A stretch of 11,326 bases of DNA from Gammaproteobacteria bacterium (GCA_012960755.1 DUAT01000066.1:17522-28847), one strand, 5' to 3'; numbered from the stretch's first letter, positions 1-8,636 are shown. Program-made: numbers and translations. The notes: generated by a model from the letters alone, not told the origin.

Positions 1-52
1 ATTAACTAGCCAACATCGCGCTGACACAGGATTTTGATCGCCCTCTGGAACC

Positions 53-310
53 ATGACCCGACACATGACAACAAACTCCTTTACCCGGCGGCAACTCAAG
101 ATGACTACCGTGTACGCGGGCGCCGCAAGCGTAATCGGCGTGCATCCAGGAATTTCATTTGCAGCCAGTGGCCACGCCTTAAACTTGCGAACCTATGGCA
201 CACTCAGCTGCCTGGGTAGGAATTCGCACCATATACAGTTATTGAGGAGATTCGTTGCATCAATGACGTCGATGCTACCACTATCAAAACTCTTTGAAAT
301 CAACATCTAA
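53..310 (+). pseudogene. Possible 5' remnant of a Tat-exported protein (solute-binding-protein-like)
   Basis: An 85-codon open frame begins with a twin-arginine-type leader: residues 12-17 read TRRQLK. A small-residue stretch (AGAASVIG) and an FAAS cleavage-like site follow near residue 37. The next residues, ALNLRTYGT, resemble the mature start of ABC-transporter substrate-binding proteins. After about residue 50 the frame loses any recognisable character, and the product is far shorter than the several hundred residues usual for such proteins. In another frame, positions 220-297 stay open for 25 codons and read like an unrelated C-terminal tail, so the stretch could be a deletion scar joining two genes. 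The ribosome binding site is weak. The family assignment rests on the leader and a few residues only, so a chance ORF remains possible. Confidence 0.35.
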
Positions 311-339
311 TAATCCATTTCATAAAGGGTCTGTATCGC

Positions 340-795
340 CTAGCCATCATCAGACGCGATCTTGAGTTTCACAGGACCTGCAAGGACGTCATAATCGTCA
401 CAACACAAGAAATAGACATCGTAATCGCCATCAGCCAGCGGCCAGTCAACCTCTTCGTTTTCCGGATTGTCTGAAGCGCTATCCAACACCAAACTGCCAT
501 CGCTGGCGCCACTTTCCCCGGCAACGCGCTTGCCATTGCTGAAGTACCACAACTCCGTGAAGATGCCGCTCCCGGGAACTACACCCTTGGCATAGACCGC
601 AATCCAATCTTCTTTATTGCCCGGCCCGTTGGAAAAATTAACGACAATATTTTCGCCTGAGGCATACGTTGATTTTTCCAGAGTAACCGTCGGTGCCTCA
701 TCACCAGGTTGGTCGCTGGAACAAGCTGAAAGCATGCCGATGGCGACACTTATAACGAAAACTAAAACAGATTTAGCAATTCTAATTTGAAACAT
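340..795 (-). CDS. Small outer-membrane lipoprotein with one beta-sandwich-like domain
   Basis: Predicted 151-residue lipoprotein. A short basic N-terminus and hydrophobic core lead to a lipobox (LSAC) with the lipidated cysteine at residue 25. Ser-Ser follows, with no Asp at +2, which favours the outer membrane. The mature part is acidic and appears to be a single domain with the pattern GNKEDWIAVY (about 59-68), then a late LADGDYDVYFL segment and a Cys-Cys pair at 131-132. This pattern recalls short SKICH/Ig-like modules found beside or fused to secreted phosphoesterases; a role in binding at the cell surface is inference. An upstream GTG at 804 would give 154 residues, but the AAGAGGG ribosome binding site (804-810) overlaps that GTG and sits 8 nt before the ATG at 795, so the ATG is preferred. 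It is the last gene of the operon, 19 nt after the transporter's stop codon. Confidence 0.85.
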   Translation of the reverse strand: MFQIRIAKSVLVFVISVAIGMLSACSSDQPGDEAPTVTLEKSTYASGENIVVNFSNGPGNKEDWIAVYAKGVVPGSGIFTELWYFSNGKRVAGESGASDGSLVLDSASDNPENEEVDWPLADGDYDVYFLCCDDYDVLAGPVKLKIASDDG

Positions 796-814
796 TGTTG
801 ACACCCTCTTTCAG

Positions 815-2224
815 TTAGTCATATCCAATCAAGACAGCCACGACCAAAGCTAGCGAGCCTACGATCGCAACCTTCACCATGAACGGCCATATGAATCTCA
901 ACCAGCGATCGTAGGGAATGCCCGCCATCGCCAAAATGCCTATTAGCACATATTGCGTCGGAATCAGGATGTTGCTGAAACCGTCACCGAACTGGAATGC
1001 GAGCACCGCTGTCTGCCGGGTCACTCCGACGATATCAGCAAGAGGCGCCATGATCGGCATGGTTACGTAGGCCTGACCACTTCCCGATGGGATAAAAAAG
1101 TTAAAGACACTTTGTACGAAAAACATTCCGACAGCAGAAACGGTGCTCGGCAGCTCCTGGATTGGAACGCTAATGCCGTAGACCATGGTATCCACAACGC
1201 CGCCCTCGTCCAGAACAACCTGAATTGCGCGGGCCACTCCGATCAAAATAGCCACGCTCGTAAGGCTGCCGGCGCCAATGCTGAATTCGGTCGCCGTCTT
1301 GTCCGGACTCATGCGGGCAAGGATGGCGATGACAAGAACCAGGCCGGCAAATAAGCCCTGCATCTCAAACAAGCCCCATTTCCAGACGATCATCCCGTAA
1401 ATAAGGAGGACCATGGCAGCGCCCACCGCGGTCATGATCCGTTTTTGTACACCGGTCATTGGTGCCAGGTTTCTCAAGGCCGTTGGATCCTGAACGTTGG
1501 GTATCGCTGCGCCGGTCGGAACATCGATTCCAGCGACCAGACTCGCCGACGGATCTTTCTTGATTTTATTAGCATAAGACCAGACGTGATGAATGCCGAT
1601 AGCGACGAAGATGATTAAGCAGATCAGGCGATACCATAGTCCGGAGGCCGGCTCCAATCCCGCTATGTCCTGCGCGATCAGCGTCGTGAACGGATTAATG
1701 ATGGCGGGCCCGTAACCGGCACCGTAGCCAACCATGATGATGCCGATAGCTGTCATCCTGTCGTATCCCAGTGCCAGGCACAGGCTGACGAGGATCGGCA
1801 CGAAGGGGAAATACTCTTCACCAAAACCAACTGTGCTGGAACCGAAAGCAAACACAGTGATGCAGCCGGCGATCAACCAGAAGGGTTGATTTCCCCAACG
1901 CCTCAAGAGTGACGCCATGCCCGCTTCGAGAGATCCCGTTTCCCGGAGAACCGCGAACAGACCGCCGATAATAAAAACGAAAAATATGATCTCGTGCGCC
2001 CCGCTGAAGCCCTTGGGAATGGCCGTCAGGCTCGCAAAAGGCGATACCGCGGGAGCATCCGGGGTCAGGTGGAAGCTACCCGGCACGACCTGCATACGCC
2101 CAGATTCGGTCTCTGTGCGGTCGAAGGATCCAGCAGGAATGACGTAAGTCAGCAGCTGCGCCAACACCACCATCGAGAAGAGAATCACCAGCGTATGTGG
2201 AACCTTGAACTTGCGTTTCGTCAT
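815..2224 (-). CDS. YfcC/DcuC-family inner-membrane carrier
   Basis: A 469-residue polytopic membrane protein with about 11-12 hydrophobic segments, the normal size for the YfcC branch of the C4-dicarboxylate anaerobic carrier (DcuC) superfamily. Members are annotated as carriers of dicarboxylates, basic amino acids or peptides, and substrates are seldom proven. Recognisable family signatures are GFGEEYFPFVPIL (about 133-145), the GYGPAIINPFT loop (170-180), FFIPSGSGQAYVTMPIMAPL (376-395), and FGDGFSNILIPT (412-423); the last two are the re-entrant-like conserved loops. A soluble loop lies around 220-260. The ATG is preceded by AAGGA at 8 nt spacing, placed inside the end of the peptidase gene, whose stop is only 3 nt away, so translation is probably coupled. 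Next to a secreted peptidase, the likely cargo is an amino acid or peptide; this is inferred from context. Confidence 0.9.
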   Translation of the reverse strand: MTKRKFKVPHTLVILFSMVVLAQLLTYVIPAGSFDRTETESGRMQVVPGSFHLTPDAPAVSPFASLTAIPKGFSGAHEIIFFVFIIGGLFAVLRETGSLEAGMASLLRRWGNQPFWLIAGCITVFAFGSSTVGFGEEYFPFVPILVSLCLALGYDRMTAIGIIMVGYGAGYGPAIINPFTTLIAQDIAGLEPASGLWYRLICLIIFVAIGIHHVWSYANKIKKDPSASLVAGIDVPTGAAIPNVQDPTALRNLAPMTGVQKRIMTAVGAAMVLLIYGMIVWKWGLFEMQGLFAGLVLVIAILARMSPDKTATEFSIGAGSLTSVAILIGVARAIQVVLDEGGVVDTMVYGISVPIQELPSTVSAVGMFFVQSVFNFFIPSGSGQAYVTMPIMAPLADIVGVTRQTAVLAFQFGDGFSNILIPTQYVLIGILAMAGIPYDRWLRFIWPFMVKVAIVGSLALVVAVLIGYD

Positions 2225-2227
2225 CGA

Positions 2228-4246
2228 TCAGTTCCTTTTCACATACTTGTCGAACCAGTCAACAAATCGCCGTAGCAGATCTTTTTGGTAGACCGGGCGC
2301 CTGATACCGTGATGCGCGTCCGGGTATACCACCAACGAAACCTCGCGGCCCAGGTGCTTCATCGCCTGGTACATTTGCTCGGAGTGGATGATCGGCTGAT
2401 TCCAGTCTTTCTCCCCGCCGATGAAGAGCGTCGGCGTAGTGATGTTCTCCACATCCATAAACGGTGAGACGCTGTCCCAGAGATCGCGATTCTTCCACGG
2501 CGGGCCCAATTCCGTATGCCACCACCGCACGTAGGGATCGTGACCGTAGGTGCTCGTATACAATCCAACGCTGGCGCCACTGACGGCGCCTGCAAATCGA
2601 TCCGTCTTGGTTATCACTACATTCGTCAGCGTCCCGCCAGACGACCAGCCGCCGACGCCGAGCCGGTCGGGATCGACATAACCCTGTTCGATGACGTAGT
2701 CGGTAGCCACGATCACATCTTCGACATCGTGTGTGCCATATGCTTTGTTGAGGGAGAGTGCGAAGTCGAGCCCCCGTCCACCTGAACCCCGAACATTTGG
2801 CATCACCACGACGTAGCCGTTGGCGGCGAAAAGCTGAACACGGAAGTTGAAACCATAGTCGTACTGGGACTCCTGACCACCGTGAAGCCAAAGAATGGTC
2901 GGGTAGCGGCGTTTCGGGTTGAAGGGCTCTGGCTTGTATACGAAAGTCTGGATCTCGGTTCCGTCGACGGTATCGAAACGCAGCTCCTCCGCGTTTGCCA
3001 GCCATATCGAACTCAACAACTCGCCATTGACGTCCGTGAGGCGGCGGGGCACCGGTTCAGACGGCCCTGCATCAAGGACAAACAGATCGCCAGGCAGGCG
3101 CGGCTTGCTGATAGCGGCGACAATACTACCATCCGGTGCTACCGCGGTGCCCCCCACCTGAACCTGCCCTGTGACCAGCCGACGCAACTCGCCGTCGGCG
3201 ACAGAGACGACAGCGAGTTGCACCTGGCCGTCATCCTCGAGCAGAACATAGATGTGACTTCCGTCTGGAGAAAAAGCGGGTTGGTAAGCTTTGCGATCGA
3301 GATCCTCCTTGGTAAGAAGCACGGGCTCGTCCTCTCCAATACGAATGATCGCGACTTTTGTCTGCAGGTAGGAATCAGGTACGTCGGTCCGGTCCGTGTA
3401 CGTCATGATGTAGCCGATTCTCTCGCCATCAGGGTGCCAGATCGGCGAGCCGTCCGAACCAGAATTCGTGGTCACCTGCACCAGCTCCTGCTCGTCGTAT
3501 GGCATGCCCGGATTCACCAGCCAGATGTCGTAATTAGAATTGGCGTCCGGTTCGGCAGTGCGATTACTGACAAAAGCGATCGAGCTGCCATCAGGTGACC
3601 ATGCCGGCGAATAGTCCTCGTAATCTCCCGACGTGATCTGCGTAACGGATTCCGTGCCGATGTCGTACACGTAAAGATGGGCACGTAGCCGGTCCAGGTA
3701 TCCGACGTAGTCGTCCTTAAACTTCAAGCGATCGATAACCCAGGGCCCTGGTCCTGTCTCCGGACCTTGATCACGGATGACGAGCACGAATCGCTTCCCG
3801 TCAGGCGACCATTCATACCCTTCGACACCCTGCTCAATACTGGTGAGTTGCACGCCCTCGCCGCCGCGCATGTCCAGTGTGTAAACCTGTGTGCCCGTGT
3901 CACGGCGAGATGACAGGAACGACAACCGCTTACCATCCGGGCTCCACCGGGGAGCCCACGCCGAGGTTCCTTCGGCCGTCATCGGAAGCGGGTCGCCACC
4001 TGCAACAGGAGCCATCCACACCCTGGTCCCACGGCTGTCTTTCTCAAGATCCTGGCCATTGACCGTGTAAGCAACCCAGGTTCCGTCCGGGCTTACCACC
4101 GGACTACCTACCCACTTGAGTGCAAAGTAGTCGTCTATCTCGATGGGACGAGGGTCGCCGGTTTCTTTTGCGATTAACGGCGTAAGCGATCCGGCCAGCA
4201 ACAGCGCGACCAGTGGAAATACCCGCAAATTTGGACTCTTCTTCAT
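2228..4246 (-). CDS. Secreted S9 family (prolyl oligopeptidase type) serine peptidase
   Basis: A 672-residue exported peptidase. Residues 1-26 form a Sec signal peptide (MKK, hydrophobic core, cleavage plausible after LIA). The N-terminal domain carries seven [S/H/A]PDG propeller marks near residues 52, 102, 147, 217, 271, 326 and 370, which suggests a seven-bladed TolB-like propeller as in acylaminoacyl-peptidase-type S9 enzymes. The C-terminal alpha/beta-hydrolase has LWLHGG (452-457), the nucleophile motif GWSSG with Ser535, the acid in GEKDW (Asp614), and the histidine in AHHG (His646), so the catalytic triad is complete. Substrates should be short peptides cut in the periplasm or outside the cell. 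The start lies 6 nt after the stop of the BNR gene. GGAG directly abuts the ATG and a GGAAG lies 11 nt upstream, so ribosome entry probably depends on coupling. Confidence 0.94.
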   Translation of the reverse strand: MKKSPNLRVFPLVALLLAGSLTPLIAKETGDPRPIEIDDYFALKWVGSPVVSPDGTWVAYTVNGQDLEKDSRGTRVWMAPVAGGDPLPMTAEGTSAWAPRWSPDGKRLSFLSSRRDTGTQVYTLDMRGGEGVQLTSIEQGVEGYEWSPDGKRFVLVIRDQGPETGPGPWVIDRLKFKDDYVGYLDRLRAHLYVYDIGTESVTQITSGDYEDYSPAWSPDGSSIAFVSNRTAEPDANSNYDIWLVNPGMPYDEQELVQVTTNSGSDGSPIWHPDGERIGYIMTYTDRTDVPDSYLQTKVAIIRIGEDEPVLLTKEDLDRKAYQPAFSPDGSHIYVLLEDDGQVQLAVVSVADGELRRLVTGQVQVGGTAVAPDGSIVAAISKPRLPGDLFVLDAGPSEPVPRRLTDVNGELLSSIWLANAEELRFDTVDGTEIQTFVYKPEPFNPKRRYPTILWLHGGQESQYDYGFNFRVQLFAANGYVVVMPNVRGSGGRGLDFALSLNKAYGTHDVEDVIVATDYVIEQGYVDPDRLGVGGWSSGGTLTNVVITKTDRFAGAVSGASVGLYTSTYGHDPYVRWWHTELGPPWKNRDLWDSVSPFMDVENITTPTLFIGGEKDWNQPIIHSEQMYQAMKHLGREVSLVVYPDAHHGIRRPVYQKDLLRRFVDWFDKYVKRN

Positions 4247-4252
4247 CTCCGA

Positions 4253-7200
4253 TTATTCTTCCTGTCCGCTGGACAGTGAAAGCGCGAGTTCCTTATCGAC
4301 GATCTGGTTGAAGCGGTCGCGCTGACGCTCGAAGCGCTCGGTAAGGTTGGCGAATACCGCGTACATCGATATTGTGGGACGGGCATCACCGCTATTTACG
4401 GCGTTCGAGAGTGAACTCAGCTTTTCTGTCAAACCCGGCGGACTCCACATCATCGGGTGGGCCTCTGAACCCATCCAGATCATCAAAGTGCCTTCAATCT
4501 GCCGCAGCTCCCCGAGGATTGCATCGGCGTCGGATCCTGCCGGCAGGTCAGCGCGCCGCTCGTTAAGCGCCGTGCGAACCTTTCTGATCTCGAGCACAGT
4601 GTCGGACACTGCGGTGAATCGGTCACGAATATCAACCATCAACTCAAACTGGGCCCTGAGGTCGTCGTTGCTCGCTTTGATTCTCGGGTCCTTGCGAATC
4701 TCGAAGTCTCGCTCAATCGTTTGGTCGGCCGCGGTGAGTTTGACTTTGTACTGACCCGGCGGCGCAACAGGGGACGTCGGCGGCGAGTAGTCGACACTTA
4801 TGAAGCCATCTAGTGCACCATTGGGGGGAGGCATTACGGTACCCGGATACTGCATGTCCCAGACAAAACGATTCATACCCTTGTCAGCCGTCAGGCCGTC
4901 CTCTGCGCCGCCGGTGAGTTCCCTTATTACGTCGCCGTCCGGCTCGGTAATGGTGACGGTCACAGGATCGGTTGTTGCTTCGGCGAGGTAGTATTCGAAG
5001 GTCACGCCCCGCGCCGGGTTAGCGGCACCGCTGTAGAGTTTGGTCCATCCGCGCCCGCCGCGCAGATGCCGGTACACCGGCGCAACCCCGAACAGATAGA
5101 CCGGTGCAACGGCAACCTCATGAGTAATGGCACGCAACGACGATATGTTATCGAGAATCCAGAGTCCTCGGCCGTGGGTCGCTATCACCAGGTCGTCATC
5201 CTTTATCTGCATGTGCATGACCAGCACCGGCGGCAGGTTGCCCTGTAGTGATTGCCAGTTGTCCCCATCGTCGAATGAGACATAGGCGCCGGTTTCAGCG
5301 CCGGCGAAAAGCAGCCCTGGTCTCTCTGGGTCTTCCCGAATCACCCACGTGAAGTCGTTCTCTTGAATGCCGTCGGTTATCCGCTGCCATGTTTCACCAT
5401 AGTTAGTAGTCTTGTAGAGGTACGGCGTGCGGTCACTGACCCGGTGACCTTCACCAGATATATAGACAGTTCCGGGACGGTGATGCGATACATCGATCGC
5501 CGTGATTGTCGTCCATTCGGGAAGGTCCGGCGGCGAGACATCCTGCCAGCTCTCGCCATCATTTCTTGATACCTGGACATTGCTGTCGTCGGTGCCCACC
5601 CAGAGTTCGCCGGCCTGCAGCGGCGATTCGGCGATGGTGCGAATCACGCTCGTATGAAACAGCGAAGACGCGTTCGAACTGATGGGTCCGCCGGATATTT
5701 CTCCCATATCCGCCTGGCGATTTCGCGTGAGATCAGGGCTGATGGTTTGCCACGTCTGACCTTCGTCCGTGGATCGAAACAGGAACTGCGCAGCGGTGTA
5801 GAGTGCATTCGGCTCATGTGCTGAGAGGAGAATCGGGAACGAATAGTAGAACCGGTAGGGAATGTATTTTGCCGGCGTTCCGAATACCCATTCGGGCCAT
5901 ACGCTGACTTGCGGCGCCTCGCCGGATTCCATGTCAATGCGGACGGTCCGCGAGCGGTCGTTGGCGTAGATCACGCTGCCGTCGGGCGTAACGGCCGTCT
6001 TGCCACCCTCGCCGACGGGAAGCGGAACGTAATGCTCCCGGCTGATTGTTGGATCGTCGGTCTGACTGGGTATCGCGATGTGGCCATTGTCGTTCTGTGA
6101 GGCATACACCCAGTACGGCTCCTGATCGTCCACCGCGAGGCTGAGAAGATCAGCCGTCGGCTGGTTGATGAGGCTCGACCAGGACTCTCCGCCGTTCAAC
6201 GTCACCGACGCACCGCCGTCGCCACCCTCGATGATGCGACGCGAGTCGTTGGGATCGATCCACAACGCATGCGGATCCCAATTTTGCATGGGGACTTCCT
6301 CGAACGTGTTGCCCGCGTCCACGGATTTCAGCAAACCGATGAGCGGCTGGATATACACGACGTCGGCGTCTTGTGAATCCGCAGTAATGTAGTTGTACGA
6401 GTTGGGAATCTCCATTTTGCCGGGATCGGTATGAGTCCTTTGCCATGTGGCACCGCCATCATCGGAGCGATAGATTCCACCCTCGCCTTGGTCGGCCTCT
6501 ATGAATGCATAGACACGGCTCGAGTCTGCCGGCGAAATGGATACGCAAATCTTGCCAATCAATCCTGTTGGCATGCCGGGATTGCGGCTGATATCCGTCC
6601 AGGAATCGCCGCCGTCCGTTGTCCTGAAAAGACCTGAAGTGGGACCACCGCTTTCCTCGTCCCAGGGAAGTGTTACGTGGTGGTTCATGGAAGCGAGGAT
6701 TACGTCAGGATTGTCGGGGTCGAAGGTCAGGTCCACGCCGCCGGTCGTATCACCCTTATAAAGAACCTGTTCCCAGTTCTCGCCGCCGTCCTTGGTCCGA
6801 TAAATGCCGCGCTCCGGATTGGGGCCGAACATGTCGCCCATCGCGGCGACGTAAACGATTTTTGGATCGGTCGGGTGAATGCGAAGCCTGGCAATGTGCC
6901 GAGTGTCCTTCAGGCCAACATTGGTCCATGTATCGCCTCCATCCATCGACCTGTAGACCCCGTCGCCGGGCGAAATAAACTGCCGTTGAACACCCTCACC
7001 TGTTCCAACGTAGATCACCTTGGGGTGCGAAAACGACACATCGAGAGCGCCGACGGCCGGGAATTCAAAGTATTCGTCCGATACATTGCGCCAGTTCAAC
7101 CCGGCATCGGTGGTCTTCCAGACGCCGCCATGTGCCGCACCAAAGTAGTAAACAAGCGGGTTGTCTATGGTCCCCGCGACCGCGAGAACTCGTCCTCCCC

Positions 7201-7369
7201 GGTACGGCCCGATGAACCGCCAGTCGATCGCAGAGAGAAAGCTGTCATCGACGCTCGGGTAGAGGGCGGGCTCGTTGCTTTGCGTATCGACCGTCGAGTT
7301 TTCTTTTGTACCGCAAGCGGTCAACAAAATTCCGGCAAGCACGACAGCAACCCTGATTGTGAACTTCAT
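4253..7369 (-). CDS. Large BNR/VPS10-like beta-propeller lipoprotein
   Basis: A 1038-residue lipoprotein with lipobox LTAC (cysteine 19, then Gly-Thr), probably anchored in the outer membrane. Eleven BNR/Asp-box motifs of the form SxDxGxxW occur at about 86-93, 141-148, 192-199, 250-257, 302-309, 349-356, 390-397, 533-540, 601-608, 654-661 and 698-705, enough for a large or double propeller as in VPS10/sortilin-like proteins. ATHGRGLWILD (about 730-740) closes the propeller region. A beta-sandwich-like segment (about 785-890) and a charged, probably helical tail (about 895-1030) follow. Annotation pipelines often call such proteins sialidases or glycosyl hydrolases, but I see no sialidase FRIP or catalytic signature; binding or presenting peptides for the adjacent S9 peptidase is an inference. 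A TTG at 7372 is in frame, but GGAG lies 7 nt before the ATG at 7369, so that start is preferred. No terminator is visible in the 65 nt after the upstream gene. Confidence 0.9.
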   Translation of the reverse strand: MKFTIRVAVVLAGILLTACGTKENSTVDTQSNEPALYPSVDDSFLSAIDWRFIGPYRGGRVLAVAGTIDNPLVYYFGAAHGGVWKTTDAGLNWRNVSDEYFEFPAVGALDVSFSHPKVIYVGTGEGVQRQFISPGDGVYRSMDGGDTWTNVGLKDTRHIARLRIHPTDPKIVYVAAMGDMFGPNPERGIYRTKDGGENWEQVLYKGDTTGGVDLTFDPDNPDVILASMNHHVTLPWDEESGGPTSGLFRTTDGGDSWTDISRNPGMPTGLIGKICVSISPADSSRVYAFIEADQGEGGIYRSDDGGATWQRTHTDPGKMEIPNSYNYITADSQDADVVYIQPLIGLLKSVDAGNTFEEVPMQNWDPHALWIDPNDSRRIIEGGDGGASVTLNGGESWSSLINQPTADLLSLAVDDQEPYWVYASQNDNGHIAIPSQTDDPTISREHYVPLPVGEGGKTAVTPDGSVIYANDRSRTVRIDMESGEAPQVSVWPEWVFGTPAKYIPYRFYYSFPILLSAHEPNALYTAAQFLFRSTDEGQTWQTISPDLTRNRQADMGEISGGPISSNASSLFHTSVIRTIAESPLQAGELWVGTDDSNVQVSRNDGESWQDVSPPDLPEWTTITAIDVSHHRPGTVYISGEGHRVSDRTPYLYKTTNYGETWQRITDGIQENDFTWVIREDPERPGLLFAGAETGAYVSFDDGDNWQSLQGNLPPVLVMHMQIKDDDLVIATHGRGLWILDNISSLRAITHEVAVAPVYLFGVAPVYRHLRGGRGWTKLYSGAANPARGVTFEYYLAEATTDPVTVTITEPDGDVIRELTGGAEDGLTADKGMNRFVWDMQYPGTVMPPPNGALDGFISVDYSPPTSPVAPPGQYKVKLTAADQTIERDFEIRKDPRIKASNDDLRAQFELMVDIRDRFTAVSDTVLEIRKVRTALNERRADLPAGSDADAILGELRQIEGTLMIWMGSEAHPMMWSPPGLTEKLSSLSNAVNSGDARPTISMYAVFANLTERFERQRDRFNQIVDKELALSLSSGQEE

Positions 7370-7434
7370 CAATACTCTCCCGTTACATTGTTTGCTGGCC
7401 GTCGCATCGGTTGCACCGCATTGCTTCTAGCCCT

Positions 7435-8547
7435 CTACTCGCGATCACGCGCTGTATGCAGGAAATAGTCTACCACCTCGCCGGCGGCATCGATAACGTG
7501 GATGCCCGGGTAGCGAATGGTTGTGGGACAGATGTGGCCCGGTACCGCAAGCAAGTAATCGCCGACCTCTGGCAATTCGCCAGCCATTCGAAAGACACCG
7601 TGCTCTTCGCTGTGCAAAACGAGCTTCGCCGATTCGTAGCCCAATAAGACGGCCCGCTCTTCCTCGGGCAGATCTGAACTGATGGCCTTGCAGCCGAGGT
7701 CGGTTGTGAATAAGCCCTCATCCGGGAAGCAGTCCACAACTTGGGTCAGGACCAAAGCCGCGCATTGAAACGGCAAGTCGGGCATATCCGACGCATAGCC
7801 TGCGTCCCAGTACGCGAATGTGCCGGGCGAGCCTTGCATGCCTTCTGCGCGCGCATAGTAAGAGAACGACCAACTTCCTCCGGCGACAATGTGCGGCACC
7901 GGCAGATCTTCCGCCTCGAGCTGTTGCTGGTATTTTCTGAGAGACTCGATATGGCCTTCCGCTTGCGCCCGGCGCTGCTGTTCATCGCTGAAGTTGTCAT
8001 GCCCGTCGTACCAGTGAATGCCGGCAGGCTGTAAGAACGGATGTTTACCGACACCCCGATACAGCTTTGTCGCGTCATCCCCGAAACTGATTCCCGTGCG
8101 ATGCATCCCGGCATCAAGATCCAACATTACTTGCAATGATTGCTGGTGATCGTCGGCAGCATTCGAAAGCAACTCCAGGTGCAACGGCGAACTAACAAGG
8201 GCAGCGATCCACGCATCCGAGTATCTAGAAACCAGGTTGCACAATCGCTCGATCTTGCGCTTCTGTACTTGTGGATAAGCCAGGATCGCTTTGCTGGCGC
8301 CAGCCTGTAGAACCATTTCCAGCTCTTTCAACGTGGCACATTTGAATCCGTCGATGCCATGCTCGAGCTGTCGCCGTACAACCGCCTCCGACTTGTGCGT
8401 CTTTACATGAGCTATCAGGTTCTGGCCGCCACCAACCATCTCGCAAACGCTTCGAATATTGTGATCCATCAGGTCCTGGAACAACACCATGGCGGGTGTT
8501 TCCAGGCTTTCCGGATCAGCGATACTATATTGTTGAGGATTGATCAT
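7435..8547 (-). CDS. DSD1-like PLP enzyme (D-serine dehydratase / D-threonine aldolase family)
   Basis: A 370-residue cytosolic enzyme of the alanine-racemase-like fold-type III PLP group with the D-serine-dehydratase-like C-terminal domain; the length is normal for the family. ETPAMVLFQD (16-25) is the usual N-terminal strand. The PLP lysine motif is AHVKTHK, with Lys49 the likely Schiff-base residue. LDLDAGMHRTG (142-152) and AGGS (222-225) fit cofactor-phosphate and active-site loops. The SEEHG motif (313-317) and PGHICPT (336-342) carry the metal-site residues, with His338 and Cys340 as likely ligands. A His-x-Cys pair is the arrangement known from zinc-dependent eukaryotic D-serine dehydratase, whereas D-threonine aldolases commonly show His-x-Asp. 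The expected reaction is deamination or retro-aldol cleavage of a beta-hydroxy D-amino acid; the exact substrate is open. It has no signal peptide, and its ATG overlaps the stop of a small upstream ORF. Confidence 0.88.
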   Translation of the reverse strand: MINPQQYSIADPESLETPAMVLFQDLMDHNIRSVCEMVGGGQNLIAHVKTHKSEAVVRRQLEHGIDGFKCATLKELEMVLQAGASKAILAYPQVQKRKIERLCNLVSRYSDAWIAALVSSPLHLELLSNAADDHQQSLQVMLDLDAGMHRTGISFGDDATKLYRGVGKHPFLQPAGIHWYDGHDNFSDEQQRRAQAEGHIESLRKYQQQLEAEDLPVPHIVAGGSWSFSYYARAEGMQGSPGTFAYWDAGYASDMPDLPFQCAALVLTQVVDCFPDEGLFTTDLGCKAISSDLPEEERAVLLGYESAKLVLHSEEHGVFRMAGELPEVGDYLLAVPGHICPTTIRYPGIHVIDAAGEVVDYFLHTARDRE

Positions 8548-8636
8548 CCTGCATTCCGGACATAATCCCAGGTCTCATCGCCATTCGACGAGACTGGCTG
8601 ATCATCCAAAACCGGTAATCTGAAGAACCTGCTCAT
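8544..8636 (-). CDS. Small leader ORF overlapping the PLP-enzyme start
   Basis: A 30-codon ORF starts at ATG 8634-8636 and ends at TGA 8544-8546. The stop overlaps the PLP enzyme's ATG as ATGA, the classic arrangement for translational coupling. An AGAGG ribosome binding site stands 6 nt before the ATG, better than any site in front of the enzyme gene itself. The peptide begins MSRFFRLPVLDDQP and ends WDYVRNAG; I recognise no family and see no membrane segment or run of a single amino acid that would suggest attenuation. It may be a real small protein, a coupling leader, or the stump of a lost first operon gene. The evidence is positional only. Confidence 0.5.
   Translation of the reverse strand: MSRFFRLPVLDDQPVSSNGDETWDYVRNAG

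Noticed and set aside
4253..7369. Sialidase or glycosyl hydrolase activity for the BNR lipoprotein
   Set aside because: Asp-box repeats alone are structural; no sialidase FRIP motif or catalytic set is visible.
2259..7468. Long open frames overlapping the operon in other frames (for example 2259-3005 minus, 2882-3598 plus, 6677-7468 plus)
   Set aside because: They lie over strongly recognisable genes in high-GC DNA, are rich in Arg/Pro/His, and match no family; they are coding shadows.
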